A stretch of 64,000 bases of DNA from Spirosoma sp. KCTC 42546 (GCF_006965485.1 NZ_CP041360.1:1612001-1676000), one strand, 5' to 3'; positions 43,679-53,168 are shown, counted from the first letter of the stretch. Notes: generated by a model from the letters alone, not told the origin. Program-made: numbers and translations.

Positions 43679-44077
43679 ATGCAGCGTGCTCAATTAAAAG
43701 AGTTTTACGGCTATGGGCTTATCGTTTTTGTCCTTTTAGCCGTACAGGTTTATTCTGTTTATGTTGCCGCAACAACGGATCTGGCATTGACCTGGAAACA
43801 TTATGCCGGATTTGGGGCAACGGCTCTGGCGGGTATATTGTGGGCAATTCGTAAACCCCACTACCTATTCTACGCGCTCGGGCTCACGCTTATTTTGGGG
43901 TATGAAAATCTTATCGGGTTTACACCTACGCTCGATTTTACAGCTACCCGGTATTACATTAACAACATAGCATTTCCGGTGTCGTATCAGGATTTTTCCA
44001 TGTATATGCTACTGATCTGGGCGTATGTAGCGCACGCACGATTAAAGACAATGGTGCAGTCGTTGCTAGTGAAGTAA
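43679..44077 (+). CDS. Small integral membrane protein of unknown function
   Basis: The protein has 132 residues with four predicted membrane helices: about 12-32 (YGLIVFVLLAVQVYSVYVAA), 40-58, 63-82 (YLFYALGLTLILGYENLIGF) and 105-122 (FSMYMLLIWAYVAHARL). No charged catalytic pattern is seen. I do not recognise a family. It is on the same strand as the VCBS gene, 80 bp downstream, and is followed by a palindrome that separates it from the convergent oxidoreductase gene. Confidence 0.7.
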   Translation: MQRAQLKEFYGYGLIVFVLLAVQVYSVYVAATTDLALTWKHYAGFGATALAGILWAIRKPHYLFYALGLTLILGYENLIGFTPTLDFTATRYYINNIAFPVSYQDFSMYMLLIWAYVAHARLKTMVQSLLVK

Positions 44078-44080
44078 GTA

Positions 44081-44175
44081 ATTGGTGGAATAAGTAAAGT
44101 GGGTGGAGTGAGTAAACCAGGTCGTTGATACCTACTCTTTCACTTACTCCACCCACTTTACTTATTCCACTAAAT
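44081..44175. repeat. GGAATAAGTAAAGTGGG palindrome between convergent genes
   Basis: The left arm (44081-44116) and the right arm (44138-44175) are nearly perfect reverse complements, core GTGGAATAAGTAAAGTGGGT. It separates convergent genes and is likely a bidirectional terminator. Only one copy is present in the window. Confidence 0.88.
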
Positions 44176-44176
44176 C

Positions 44177-45679
44177 CTACGCGTTTAACGACCAGCCTTG
44201 GCGGTACTCGCGCTTAACGAACTGGTTAGCCTCGTCGAAATTCGTGATTTTCATGTTTTTACCATCCCAGGTCAGTTGTTTCCGGCCAGGATAGTTGAAG
44301 CCTTTTCCGTCGGCTTTGGGCGTGCGAACGTTATAGCTACGGATGGCTAAGTTACCCATCAGAACGGATTCGGTCAGTGGTCCGGCAAAATCAAATGACG
44401 AAGTCAGTGCTTTGTGCTCTTTGCTGTTGAAACCGGCTTTACACGCTTCAGTCCACAATACCTGGTGTCCATTTTCTGGCAATGGTTTGGAGCCATCGGC
44501 AGGTTTTGGTTTCGGATCACCAACTATTTTCTGGCCATCTTTAGTGTAGAGCTTTGGATCTTCACCGTACATGCCACAGATTAGCAATCCTTTGTCGCCG
44601 TGAATAAGTACGCCGTTTTCACCATTTTCTGGCATAGGTTCACCGGCTGGCAGCATCTCTGGACGGAACGGACGAATACCCCCATCTTCCCAGATCATTT
44701 TTACCACCGACTTATTTTTGGCCGTTGCCGGGAATTTCAACTCCACGTGCGACGACGGTGGGCAACCTTCAGGAATGTACTCAGGTGTCCAGTCTTTGAT
44801 AAATACCTGTCCAACGCTGGTTTCAACTTCGGTTGGGTAACCCAGGCCGAGTACGCGGAACGGGGTGTCCATGATGTGGCAACCGATGTCGCCCAACGCG
44901 CCAGCACCAAAGTTCCACCAGCCACGCCATTTGAATGGGTGATAGGCAGGCGTATAGCCAACTTTTTGAGCGGGTCCGAGCCAAAGATCCCAATCCAGAT
45001 CAACAGGAGTTTCGGAGGCTGGTTGTGGAACCGGAATACCTTGTGGCCAAACGGGTCGGTTGGTCCAGAGGTTAACGGTGTGCACCGTTCCCAACAGTCC
45101 TTTGTCGAACCATTCCACCATTTGTTTCTGCTGTGGATTAGACGATCCCTGGTTACCCATTTGGGTCACAACCTTGTATTTACGAGCGGCCTCGGTGAGC
45201 ATCCGGGCTTCGTAAATGTTGTGTGTCAGGGGTTTCTGTACATACACGTGCTTACCGCGCTGCATGGCTGCCATCGCTACAACGGCGTGTGTATGGTCGG
45301 CGGTTGATACGGTCACGGCGTCAATAGCTTTGCCTTCCTTATCCAGCATCTCCCGGAAATCCTTATACCGTTTTGCGTTGGGGTGCTTAGTGAAGTTTTC
45401 TTTAACGCGGGGGAGGCCCCAGTCTACATCGCAAAGAGCCACAATGTTGTTGGCTCCGTTGTTGTATGAGTTATTGGTATCACTGAACCCTTTACCGCCA
45501 AAACCGACACCGGCAATGTTGAGTTTGTCGCTGGGTGCAATGAAACCTTTGCCACCGAGTACATGGCGAGGTACGATAAAGAAACTGGTAGCCGCTAACG
45601 CGCTAGCCTGAATGAATTGCCGTCTCGAAGTTGTGCCTGGGCTGTTTTGCTCAGGCGTAGAGTTATCTGACTGATTCAT
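44177..45679 (-). CDS. Gfo/Idh/MocA-family oxidoreductase with Tat signal
   Basis: The protein has 500 residues. A twin-arginine leader TSRRQFIQASALAATSFF (about 18-36) points to export in folded form with its NAD(P) bound. The Rossmann domain starts at KLNIAGVGFGGKG and has VALCDVDW. The conserved catalytic Lys-Pro lies in VYVQKPLTHNIYEA. The C-terminal dimerisation domain follows, with GALGDIGCHIMDTPFRVL (likely catalytic His). Exported members of this family in Bacteroidota oxidise or epimerise sugars and sugar derivatives, but the substrate of this one is unknown. It is followed upstream by a GntR gene on the same strand and lies near rhaEW and the cytochrome cluster. Confidence 0.92.
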   Translation of the reverse strand: MNQSDNSTPEQNSPGTTSRRQFIQASALAATSFFIVPRHVLGGKGFIAPSDKLNIAGVGFGGKGFSDTNNSYNNGANNIVALCDVDWGLPRVKENFTKHPNAKRYKDFREMLDKEGKAIDAVTVSTADHTHAVVAMAAMQRGKHVYVQKPLTHNIYEARMLTEAARKYKVVTQMGNQGSSNPQQKQMVEWFDKGLLGTVHTVNLWTNRPVWPQGIPVPQPASETPVDLDWDLWLGPAQKVGYTPAYHPFKWRGWWNFGAGALGDIGCHIMDTPFRVLGLGYPTEVETSVGQVFIKDWTPEYIPEGCPPSSHVELKFPATAKNKSVVKMIWEDGGIRPFRPEMLPAGEPMPENGENGVLIHGDKGLLICGMYGEDPKLYTKDGQKIVGDPKPKPADGSKPLPENGHQVLWTEACKAGFNSKEHKALTSSFDFAGPLTESVLMGNLAIRSYNVRTPKADGKGFNYPGRKQLTWDGKNMKITNFDEANQFVKREYRQGWSLNA

Positions 45680-45787
45680 GAGAAAATGAATAGGAGTTCT
45701 AACTGATAAGAATATATACGGCGAAATTTACCCAAAAGGCTACTATGATTTTTCAGCTACAGATAAATCCGGCGATGTACTCAGTGG

Positions 45788-46804
45788 TTACAGCGATTTG
45801 CGCACAATAAGCCGAAACGGGTTTTCTACGTGTTCGACACTGGCGTTCAGGACTAAGCGAGCGGCTGTTCGGCCCATTTGGGCGAAATCGGTGGAGATCA
45901 CGGTAATTCCATCCAGTAAAAACTCTTTCAGGGGTGTATCATTGTACGAAAGAATGCCCACTTCCTGCCCAACAATATAAGGCGTTTCTTTTATGCGCTT
46001 GATGAGCTCAACCAGATCTTCTTCCATCAGATTGATATAGGCGTGGCCTGGCTGAATGACCTCATTCTGAACGGTATTGATCACCCTGGTTTTGAATCCG
46101 TGCTCATAACAGAATTTGTAAAATCCGTTCAGAATGGCCTTGGGGTGGTAACTATACGAAGGAAATAACATGCCCAGGGTCGAGTACTTTTTCAGCAGTG
46201 GGAGTGCATCGGTTAGTGACTGATACAGGTCGCGTTCAAAATTCTGGAATACCGCACCATAGCTGCCCGTTATCCCCTCCACTAACTTATCCAGAATAAT
46301 TAATTTGTGCTTTGGCAAACTGTTGATCAATTCATCGGCTTTTTCGCCACCCTCAAAAAAATGGCCGATGATCACGTAATGGGTATGATTGCGAGCCTGC
46401 CGCTGAATCAAATCCCGAAATAGCCGAAAGTCATTGTTGTAGATAAAAAAGTCAATGGCCACACCCGGCCCCAGTAGTTCAACAAAGGAGTCGTAAATGA
46501 TTTTTTTGTGGGCGCTTAACTTGTTGAATAACAGGAATATTTTCAGGTTGTTTCCGGTGGGTGTGTAGTTAATGTAAAAACCTTTTCCTTTTACCGCGCC
46601 AATAATTTCCTTCTCTTTCAGGAGTTCGTAGGCCCGCTCGATCGTACCCTTCGAGATATCGAATTCGGCACACAGTTCATGGATAGACGGTAGTTTGTCG
46701 CCCGGCAGAATATCCCGATTTTCAATGCCTTCTACTATTGAATTATAAATCTGCTGGTATTTGGGCGTATTTGAATAGTCGTTAATCTTTATGTGATAAA
46801 GCAT
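45788..46804 (-). CDS. GntR-family regulator with periplasmic-binding-protein-like sensor domain
   Basis: The protein has 338 residues. The winged helix (about 10-80) shows QQIYNSIVEGIENRDILPGD and SIHELCAEFDISKGTIERAY, then the wing GAVKGKGFYI. From about 88 to 335 the protein has a LacI/PBP-I-like sugar-binding fold: KIFLLFNKLSAHKKIIYDSF, THYVIIGHFF, LGMLFPSY and the end GILSYNDTPLKEFLLDGITV with RTAARLVLNA. It is divergent from rhaEW, so it most likely represses or activates rhamnose breakdown genes in response to L-rhamnose or a phosphorylated product. The inverted repeat at 46847 is a candidate site. Confidence 0.9.
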   Translation of the reverse strand: MLYHIKINDYSNTPKYQQIYNSIVEGIENRDILPGDKLPSIHELCAEFDISKGTIERAYELLKEKEIIGAVKGKGFYINYTPTGNNLKIFLLFNKLSAHKKIIYDSFVELLGPGVAIDFFIYNNDFRLFRDLIQRQARNHTHYVIIGHFFEGGEKADELINSLPKHKLIILDKLVEGITGSYGAVFQNFERDLYQSLTDALPLLKKYSTLGMLFPSYSYHPKAILNGFYKFCYEHGFKTRVINTVQNEVIQPGHAYINLMEEDLVELIKRIKETPYIVGQEVGILSYNDTPLKEFLLDGITVISTDFAQMGRTAARLVLNASVEHVENPFRLIVRKSL

Positions 46805-46846
46805 GGGCTATTGGTTTCGTACAAAAAAATACTCTTAATGGTCAAA

Positions 46847-46861
46847 ATACTAGGACAGTAT
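46847..46861. promoter_or_regulatory. Candidate GntR operator ATACT-N5-AGTAT
   Basis: A perfect inverted repeat, ATACT AGGAC AGTAT, lies in the 156-bp region between the divergent GntR and rhaEW genes. Its length and symmetry suit a dimeric winged-helix regulator. It is inferred only from position and symmetry. Confidence 0.45.
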
Positions 46862-46960
46862 AGGAAAGTCTCTGGGTAACGACCGCCTACTTTCAGCCTT
46901 CATTAGACAAAAGCGATCAAGCACTAATACTAATCATATAACCTATCTAATTACTCAGTT

Positions 46961-49096
46961 ATGCTATCAGCTATCAAAGCCTATCGACACGTCAGTTACT
47001 TATGGGATGAAGAAAAAGCGGCCTCTCTGGCTAATGCCGATCCACAGGAGCAGGAAGTTGCTTTACTGCTTTATCGCTCCAATTTGTTGGGGGCCGATTT
47101 GCGTCTTACCAATTACGGCGGAGGCAATACATCCTGCAAAACCACGGCCCGCGATCCACTCACCGGGAAGCCTACCGAAGTAATGTGGATAAAAGGTTCC
47201 GGGGGCGATATTGGCACCCTCACACGTGGTGGACTGGCGGCTCTGTATATGAATCGATTGCATAGTCTTAAAGAAGTATACCGGGGTCTTGAATTTGAAG
47301 ACGAAATGGTTGAGTTGTTCAATTACAGTATTTTCGATTTAGCCTCTAAAGCCCCTTCTATTGACACACCGCTACACGGTTTTTTGCCCTATAAGCACAT
47401 CGACCACCTTCACCCCGATGCCGCCATTGCTATTGCAGCGGCCAAAGACGGTAAACGGATTACGGAAGAATTATTCAATGGGGCTATTGGCTGGGTCGAC
47501 TGGCAGCGGCCGGGCTTCGATCTGGGCCTGAAACTGGAGCAGTGCATCACCGAAAATCCCAACCTGCGGGGAATTATGTTAGGCTCTCACGGCCTGTTCA
47601 CCTGGGGTGACACGGCCTATGAAAGTTACGTGAATACCCTCGACGTTATTGAAACCTGCGCCCAGTTTCTGGAAGATAGCTATACGAAGAATGGGCCTCA
47701 ATTTGGTGGCTCAGTCCGTGAATCCTTACCGAAAGAAGACCGCCAAACCCAGGCCGCGCAACTAGCTCCCATTCTTCGGGGACTGTGTTCGAGCCAGAAC
47801 CGCATGATCGGGCATTTTACCGACGATGATCGGGTGCTGGAATTTATCAACTCGGCCGATCTCGACCGGCTGGCCCCAATGGGCACCAGCTGCCCGGACC
47901 ACTTTCTGCGCACGAAGATCAGCCCGCTTGTGCTGGAATTAGCTCCCGATCAGGACGTGACCGATGGTACTGCTATTCGGGAGAAATTGACGCCTGCTTT
48001 CGAGGCCTATCGCGACATGTATCAGGCGTATTATGATACGTGTAAGCATCCTAACTCCCCAGCTATTCGCGATAAAAATCCGGTCGTTATTCTTTGGCCA
48101 GGCGTTGGTATGTTCACGTTCGCGAAGGACAAACAGACGGCTCGTGTGGCGGCTGAGTTCTATATCAATGCCATCAACGTGATGAAGGGTGCCGAAGCCA
48201 TTTCGGGTTATACTTCATTGCCGAGACAGGAAGCCTTCAACATTGAATATTGGCTTTTGGAAGAAGCCAAACTTCAGCGAATGCCCAAGCCCAAGCCATT
48301 GACCGGCAAGGTCGCGCTCATTACGGGTAGCGCGGGTGGCATTGGAAAGGCCATCGCCAAAAAGTTTGCGGATGAAGGGGCTTGCGTCGTGATCAATGAT
48401 AATGATGCCGACCGGCTTTCATCAGCCAACGACGAATTTCGGAAACAATACGGCAGAGATACACACGCGATAGCCCAACTCGATGTAACCAGCACAGACG
48501 CGATTGCAGGTGCTTACAAGACGGCTAGTTTAGCCTTTGGCGGTGTCGATATTGTGGTCAATTGTGCGGGCTTGTCCATCTCCAAGCCCATTGAAGAACA
48601 CACCGAGGCCGATTGGGATTTGCTGTATGATGTGCTCGTAAAAGGGCAGTTTTTGGTTACCCAACAAGGCGTTGCCATCATGCGCAAACAGGATTTGGGG
48701 GGCGATGTACTCAATATCGTCAGTAAAAACGCATTGGTTTCTGGTCCGAATAATGCCGGATATGGTTCGGCCAAAGCGGCCCAACTGCACCTGAGCCGAT
48801 TGAATGCCGCCGAACTGGGTAAAGATCATATTCGCGTCAATGTGGTTAATCCAGATGCGGTTATTTCTGATTCCAAAATATGGGCGGGTGCCTGGGCCGA
48901 AGGTCGTGCCAAAGCCTATGGCATAACTGTGGCTGAATTACCGGCCTATTACGCTAAACGGACTCTTCTGAACGAAATCATCCTGCCCGAAGATATTGCC
49001 AATGCCTGTCTGGCCTTTGTGAATGGCCTATTAAGCAAATCGACAGGTAATGTACTTAATGTAGATGGAGGGGTTGCCATGGCCTTTGTCAGGTAA
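46961..49096 (+). CDS. rhaEW: Bifunctional rhamnulose-1-phosphate aldolase / L-lactaldehyde dehydrogenase (RhaEW type)
   Basis: The protein has 711 residues. The N-terminal half (about 1-420) is a class II aldolase with the phosphate-binding NYGGGNTSCK, the metal His residues in HGFLPYKHIDHLHPDA, and GIMLGSHGLFTWG. The C-terminal part (about 428-711) is a short-chain dehydrogenase: the GKVALITGSAGGIGKAIA Rossmann, NCAGLS, catalytic Ser in VSKNALVSG and Y-x-x-x-K in YGSAK. This exact fusion is known from L-rhamnose pathways: the aldolase splits rhamnulose-1-phosphate into DHAP and L-lactaldehyde, and the second half oxidises lactaldehyde to lactate. It is divergent from a GntR gene. The next gene may begin inside its last 32 bases, so expression could be coupled. 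Confidence 0.9.
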   Translation: MLSAIKAYRHVSYLWDEEKAASLANADPQEQEVALLLYRSNLLGADLRLTNYGGGNTSCKTTARDPLTGKPTEVMWIKGSGGDIGTLTRGGLAALYMNRLHSLKEVYRGLEFEDEMVELFNYSIFDLASKAPSIDTPLHGFLPYKHIDHLHPDAAIAIAAAKDGKRITEELFNGAIGWVDWQRPGFDLGLKLEQCITENPNLRGIMLGSHGLFTWGDTAYESYVNTLDVIETCAQFLEDSYTKNGPQFGGSVRESLPKEDRQTQAAQLAPILRGLCSSQNRMIGHFTDDDRVLEFINSADLDRLAPMGTSCPDHFLRTKISPLVLELAPDQDVTDGTAIREKLTPAFEAYRDMYQAYYDTCKHPNSPAIRDKNPVVILWPGVGMFTFAKDKQTARVAAEFYINAINVMKGAEAISGYTSLPRQEAFNIEYWLLEEAKLQRMPKPKPLTGKVALITGSAGGIGKAIAKKFADEGACVVINDNDADRLSSANDEFRKQYGRDTHAIAQLDVTSTDAIAGAYKTASLAFGGVDIVVNCAGLSISKPIEEHTEADWDLLYDVLVKGQFLVTQQGVAIMRKQDLGGDVLNIVSKNALVSGPNNAGYGSAKAAQLHLSRLNAAELGKDHIRVNVVNPDAVISDSKIWAGAWAEGRAKAYGITVAELPAYYAKRTLLNEIILPEDIANACLAFVNGLLSKSTGNVLNVDGGVAMAFVR

Positions 49097-51503
49097 CGGC
49101 AGTAAATCAGAGACTTCGAGTACTTTTTTCGACGTGATAGCAATCTTAACTGAATCGTTTTGGCTCTGGCAATTTCTGGGCCGTTTACATCCACTAATCG
49201 TTCATTTTCCGGTTGGACTTTTGTGCATAGCCTTATTGCTCGAAGTTGTCGGTTGGTTTCGTAAGTCGACCGATATGCAGGCAGGCATCCGGGCTATGGT
49301 CTGGGTTGGGGCCATCAGTTCGGTGGTGGCCGCAGCCCTGGGATTGGTATTAGTAAATCAGGACGATTACGGCGGAAGCACCGTAACCATTCACCAATGG
49401 TCGGGATTAGCAACGATGGTCCTGGCGATAGGGACGGTACTCGCGCTACGGAGTGGTCGTATCGAGTTATATCGAAGTTTGTTGTTCATAACGGTCGTTG
49501 GGGTGAGCCTGGCCGGACATTATGGGGCCATGCTCACCCACGGCGACGATTATCTGAGCAGCGTACTGCCGTTTGGCAAAGGGGCTGGCAGTAGTCCAGT
49601 AGGAGAGGAGTCGAAATTTGCCTTTGCGAGTGCGACTGCTGGCCAACCCCTAAACGACAAGCAGATTGGAGAATTGAACCTGGAAGTCCGGTCCATTCTG
49701 GCGCATAATTGCTACAGCTGTCATAGCGCGACCAAAACCAAAGGTGGTTTGCGGCTGGATAAAAAAGAGTTCGTGATGAAAGGGGGCGAGGATGGCGAGA
49801 TTTTAGTAGCTGGACACCCCGAAAAGAGCGATATAATCCGACGCATCAAACTCCCGGCGGGTCACGACGATGCCATGCCGACCAAAGGTAAGCGCCTGTC
49901 CGACCACGACATTGCTCTGCTCGAATTCTGGATTCAACAGGGAGCACCCTGGCCGAGTGGTGCCGAAAAAAGCATTTATCGGGTAGCTGATTTAGAGCCA
50001 CGCCTGCCTGCTTTGCCTGACGCTCCGGCTGGTATTACAAACCCCGTTGACCGCTTCGTGAACGTCTATTTTCAGCAACACAAACTTGCCTGGAAAAACG
50101 TCGTAGACGATCGTACGTACATGCGCCGGGTTTATCTGGATGTGGTAGGATTGCTCCCAAGCCCCGAAAAGCTAAAAGCCTTTGAAGCCGATCCCCGGCC
50201 CAACAAACGAGAGCTTTTGGTCAACGAATTACTTGGTCGGAATACGGATTATGCCCAGCACTGGCTAACATTCTGGAACGATGCGCTCCGCAATGATTAC
50301 ACGGGTACTGGCTACATTACCGGCGGTCGATTCGATATTACGAACTGGTTGTATACGTCCCTGAAAACGAACAAACCGTACAACCAGTTTGTCCGGGAAC
50401 TCGTGAGTCCAACCAAAGAGTCGGCGGGGTTTATTAAAGGGATAAAATGGCGGGGTACGATCAATTCGAGTCAGCGGACAGAAATGCAGGCCGCTCAAAA
50501 CGTGTCGCAGGTGTTGTTGGGGCTGAATCTGAAATGCGCTTCCTGCCACGACAGCTTTATCAGCGACTGGAAACTGGCCGATGCCTACGCCTTTGCCAAT
50601 GTGTTTGCCGATACAACGCTGGAAATAAACCGGTGTGATAAACCTACGGGCAAACTCGCTGGTACGAAGATCATTTTTGAGAAACTGGGAACAATCAACG
50701 ACAAGGCCACTACCGACGAACGACTCCGTGAACTGGCTAATTTTCTGGTTCAGCCCAAAGATGGTCGCTTATATCGCACCGTTGTGAACCGGATTTGGGC
50801 GCAGGTAATGGGCCGGGGTATTATCGAACCTGTCGATATGATGGATAACGAACCCTGGAGTCAGGATTTGCTCGACTGGCTGGCGTCTGATTTTGCTACG
50901 AATGGCTACGATATCAAGAAGCTGATGTTCACCATTCTGACTTCCAAAACGTATCAGTTGCCCTCCGTTGGTCTTAAAGATGCTGAGTTGATTACATCGC
51001 CCAACTTTGTTTTTCAGGGTATGGTACGACGTCGGCTTACGGCCGAGCAGTTTGCCGATGCAGTGAGTCTGGCGTTTAGTCCGATTTACGTAGATACGTC
51101 CATTGTGGAGAAGCAGTTTCCGAAACAACTCAAGAAGGAAATGCCCTTCCCACGAGCATCGTTGGTGAAGAATGATCCATTCTTAACAGCCCTGGGTCGG
51201 CCAAATCGCGAAACGGTGAGCACTAGTCGGTCGTCGCAGGCCAACCTGTTGCAGGCACTGGAATTGACCAACGGCGAGAAATTCAACGACGCGCTTAAAC
51301 GGGGTGCCCAGCAATGGAAAGCTACTTATCCTAATTCTGATGCGCTGGTGAAAAACCTGTACTGGAAAGCCCTGGGCCGCGAGCCAAAGCCAAACGAATT
51401 AGCCATTGCTCAGAAAATTGTTGGGAAGAACCCGACTACAGAAGGCATTCAGGATCTGGTCTGGGCCATCAGCCTGCACCCCGAATTTCAGTTGATTTAC
51501 TGA
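49065..51503 (+). CDS. Envelope c-type cytochrome with N-terminal membrane module, DUF1549 and DUF1553 domains
   Basis: The protein has 812 residues. The membrane module (about 30-165, four helices) is of DUF2231-like type and has five His conserved in the protein at 57425 (H42, H47, H110, H152, H159). Next is the planctomycete-cytochrome domain PSCyt1 with heme motif C216-x-x-C219-H220 and the following TKTKGGLRLD. DUF1549 (about 330-520) carries a second motif, C491-A-S-C-H495. DUF1553 fills the C-terminus (RLYRTVVNRIWAQVMGRGI, then HPEFQLIY). The family is envelope-bound and of unknown reaction. ATG 49065 overlaps rhaEW by 32 bases; GTG 49134 is an alternative start that would not overlap. 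Confidence 0.88.
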   Translation: MEGLPWPLSGNGSKSETSSTFFDVIAILTESFWLWQFLGRLHPLIVHFPVGLLCIALLLEVVGWFRKSTDMQAGIRAMVWVGAISSVVAAALGLVLVNQDDYGGSTVTIHQWSGLATMVLAIGTVLALRSGRIELYRSLLFITVVGVSLAGHYGAMLTHGDDYLSSVLPFGKGAGSSPVGEESKFAFASATAGQPLNDKQIGELNLEVRSILAHNCYSCHSATKTKGGLRLDKKEFVMKGGEDGEILVAGHPEKSDIIRRIKLPAGHDDAMPTKGKRLSDHDIALLEFWIQQGAPWPSGAEKSIYRVADLEPRLPALPDAPAGITNPVDRFVNVYFQQHKLAWKNVVDDRTYMRRVYLDVVGLLPSPEKLKAFEADPRPNKRELLVNELLGRNTDYAQHWLTFWNDALRNDYTGTGYITGGRFDITNWLYTSLKTNKPYNQFVRELVSPTKESAGFIKGIKWRGTINSSQRTEMQAAQNVSQVLLGLNLKCASCHDSFISDWKLADAYAFANVFADTTLEINRCDKPTGKLAGTKIIFEKLGTINDKATTDERLRELANFLVQPKDGRLYRTVVNRIWAQVMGRGIIEPVDMMDNEPWSQDLLDWLASDFATNGYDIKKLMFTILTSKTYQLPSVGLKDAELITSPNFVFQGMVRRRLTAEQFADAVSLAFSPIYVDTSIVEKQFPKQLKKEMPFPRASLVKNDPFLTALGRPNRETVSTSRSSQANLLQALELTNGEKFNDALKRGAQQWKATYPNSDALVKNLYWKALGREPKPNELAIAQKIVGKNPTTEGIQDLVWAISLHPEFQLIY

Positions 51504-51517
51504 GTTTTTGACACAGA

Positions 51518-51625
51518 TGTGATGTCAGGTTCTTCAACCTGATATTTTAGGTTTCTCAAAACCTATCGGTACAAATAGTAGGTTTTGAGAAACCTAAGAT
51601 GTCGGTTATAAGTAACCGACATCAC
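51518..51625. repeat. Cloverleaf-like three-hairpin element, copy 2
   Basis: Outer arms GTGATGTC and GACATCAC close the element. Inside are three hairpins: CAGGTTCTTCAACCTG; AGGTTTCTCAAAACCTA with its exact reverse complement; and GTCGGTTATAAGTAACCGAC. The middle hairpin is shared base for base in its arms with copy 1 at 27558-27605. It lies in the gap between the first cytochrome gene and the DUF1501 gene. Confidence 0.85.
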
Positions 51626-51713
51626 GAATAGGATAGTAAAAAACAACATCTAGTGCCTTATAACTACCTGATGTACAACCGGTCGGTATGGGTACTTTGG
51701 AGGGCGCAACAAC

Positions 51714-53150
51714 ATGAAAACGTACTGGAATAGACGGGAGTTTCTACAGAAAACAAGTGCGGCTACCATGGCCGCTCTGGCAGCCGGTGCACCCATATCG
51801 AGTTTATTATCAGGTTGCAGCCGGACCCGAAAACCTGGAGAAACAGCTGGTACTGCCGATACCGTGATTCTGCTTTGGATGGCGGGTGGCATGGCTCATA
51901 CCGAAACCTTCGATCCCAAACGCTATACGCCGTTTCAGAAGGGTATGGAGGGTAATCGGGTTCTGAGTACGTTCAAGCCCGTGCCAACGGTGCTGGATGG
52001 CATTCACTTTTCGGAAGGACTCGAATCCATTGGCAAGGTCATGGATAAGGGAACGCTGATTCGGTCGTATGTCGCTGCCGATATGGGGCATATTCTGCAC
52101 TCGCGTCATCAGTACCATTGGCACACCTGCTACGAGCCGCCCCAAACGGTGGCGGCTCCACATTTAGGTTCCTGGATCGCGAAAGAGCTAGGCCCAAAAA
52201 ATCCAGTAATTCCAGCCTTTGTCGATATTGGCCAGCGGTTTACGGTAGGTGAAGCCGAAGAGCTGAAAGCGTTTCATACCGCTGGTTTTCTGGGCAATGA
52301 GTTTGGGCCATTCTTTATTCCCGATCCGAGTCAGGGACTGGAAAGCGTTCGACCGCCGGTGGGGATGGATGCCAAACGGTTTGAGCGCCGAAATCAACTC
52401 TACAATGACCTGATCAGTAACGGCCCGATGGGTGAGTTCGGCAGCGATTACCAGAAAGAATCGCTCAAACGCTCGATGGAGCAGGCATATATGCTCCTTA
52501 ATTCGCCCGAAGCCAAGGCGTTTGATCTGAGCAAAGAACCCAAAGCCAGCTACGACATTTACAACACAGGTAAGTTCGGGCTGGGTTGCCTGCTCGCCCG
52601 CCGACTCACCGAACAGGGTGCCCGGTTCATCAGCGTTACCACAGAATACGAACCGTTTAAGGGTTGGGATACGCACGAAAATGGCCATACGCGTCTGGAA
52701 GACATGAAAAAGCAGATCGACGGCCCCATCGCGCAACTGATAAAAGATCTGGATAAAAGCGGACACCTGGATCGTACTATGGTGATACTGGCCAGCGAAT
52801 TTAGCCGGGATATGATGGTTGAAGGGCGGCCAGGGGCTAAAGTACTGGAACAGGTCAATCAGCCTGATATTCTGTCTGACCTGAAATTCTACGGCATGCA
52901 CCGTCATTTTACCGACGGTTGTTCTATTCTCATGTTTGGTGGCGGTATAAAAAAGGGCTTTGTTTATGGCAAAACCGCCGACGAACGTCCCTGCAAAACC
53001 ATCGAAAATCCGGTGCGTATCGACGGCATTCACCAAACGATTTACCACGCATTAGGCATTGCGCCAGATACGCATTATGAGGTGGAGAAACGTCCATTTT
53101 ATTCGACTCCCGATGGGTTAGGTAAACCCGTCATGGACTTGCTGGTGTGA
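51714..53150 (+). CDS. DUF1501 protein, divergent subtype (Tat/lipoprotein leader)
   Basis: The protein has 478 residues. The leader has a twin-arginine RREFLQK and ends in a lipobox-like LLSGC, so it may be a Tat-exported lipoprotein. The body is DUF1501: VILLWMAGGMAHTETFDPK, then GWDTHENGHTRLEDM and ILASEFSRDMM. DUF1501 belongs to the alkaline phosphatase/sulfatase-like superfamily. The late motifs differ from the canonical form in the gene at 55872: EFSRD replaces EFGRT, and GRDHHP is replaced by MHRHFTDGC. The family is nearly always paired with PSCyt1/DUF1549/DUF1553 proteins, as here. The reaction is unknown. Confidence 0.88.
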   Translation: MKTYWNRREFLQKTSAATMAALAAGAPISSLLSGCSRTRKPGETAGTADTVILLWMAGGMAHTETFDPKRYTPFQKGMEGNRVLSTFKPVPTVLDGIHFSEGLESIGKVMDKGTLIRSYVAADMGHILHSRHQYHWHTCYEPPQTVAAPHLGSWIAKELGPKNPVIPAFVDIGQRFTVGEAEELKAFHTAGFLGNEFGPFFIPDPSQGLESVRPPVGMDAKRFERRNQLYNDLISNGPMGEFGSDYQKESLKRSMEQAYMLLNSPEAKAFDLSKEPKASYDIYNTGKFGLGCLLARRLTEQGARFISVTTEYEPFKGWDTHENGHTRLEDMKKQIDGPIAQLIKDLDKSGHLDRTMVILASEFSRDMMVEGRPGAKVLEQVNQPDILSDLKFYGMHRHFTDGCSILMFGGGIKKGFVYGKTADERPCKTIENPVRIDGIHQTIYHALGIAPDTHYEVEKRPFYSTPDGLGKPVMDLLV

Positions 53151-53168
53151 GGATTGGGTAAAAAAATA

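Noticed and set aside
44600..45307. 235-codon plus-strand frame opposite the Gfo/Idh/MocA gene
   Set aside because: It is antisense to a strongly conserved oxidoreductase and has a composition typical of reverse-frame translation.
52188..53048. 286-codon open frame on the minus strand inside the first DUF1501 gene
   Set aside because: It is antisense to a well-conserved gene, lacks any recognisable domain and is explained by codon bias of the real gene.
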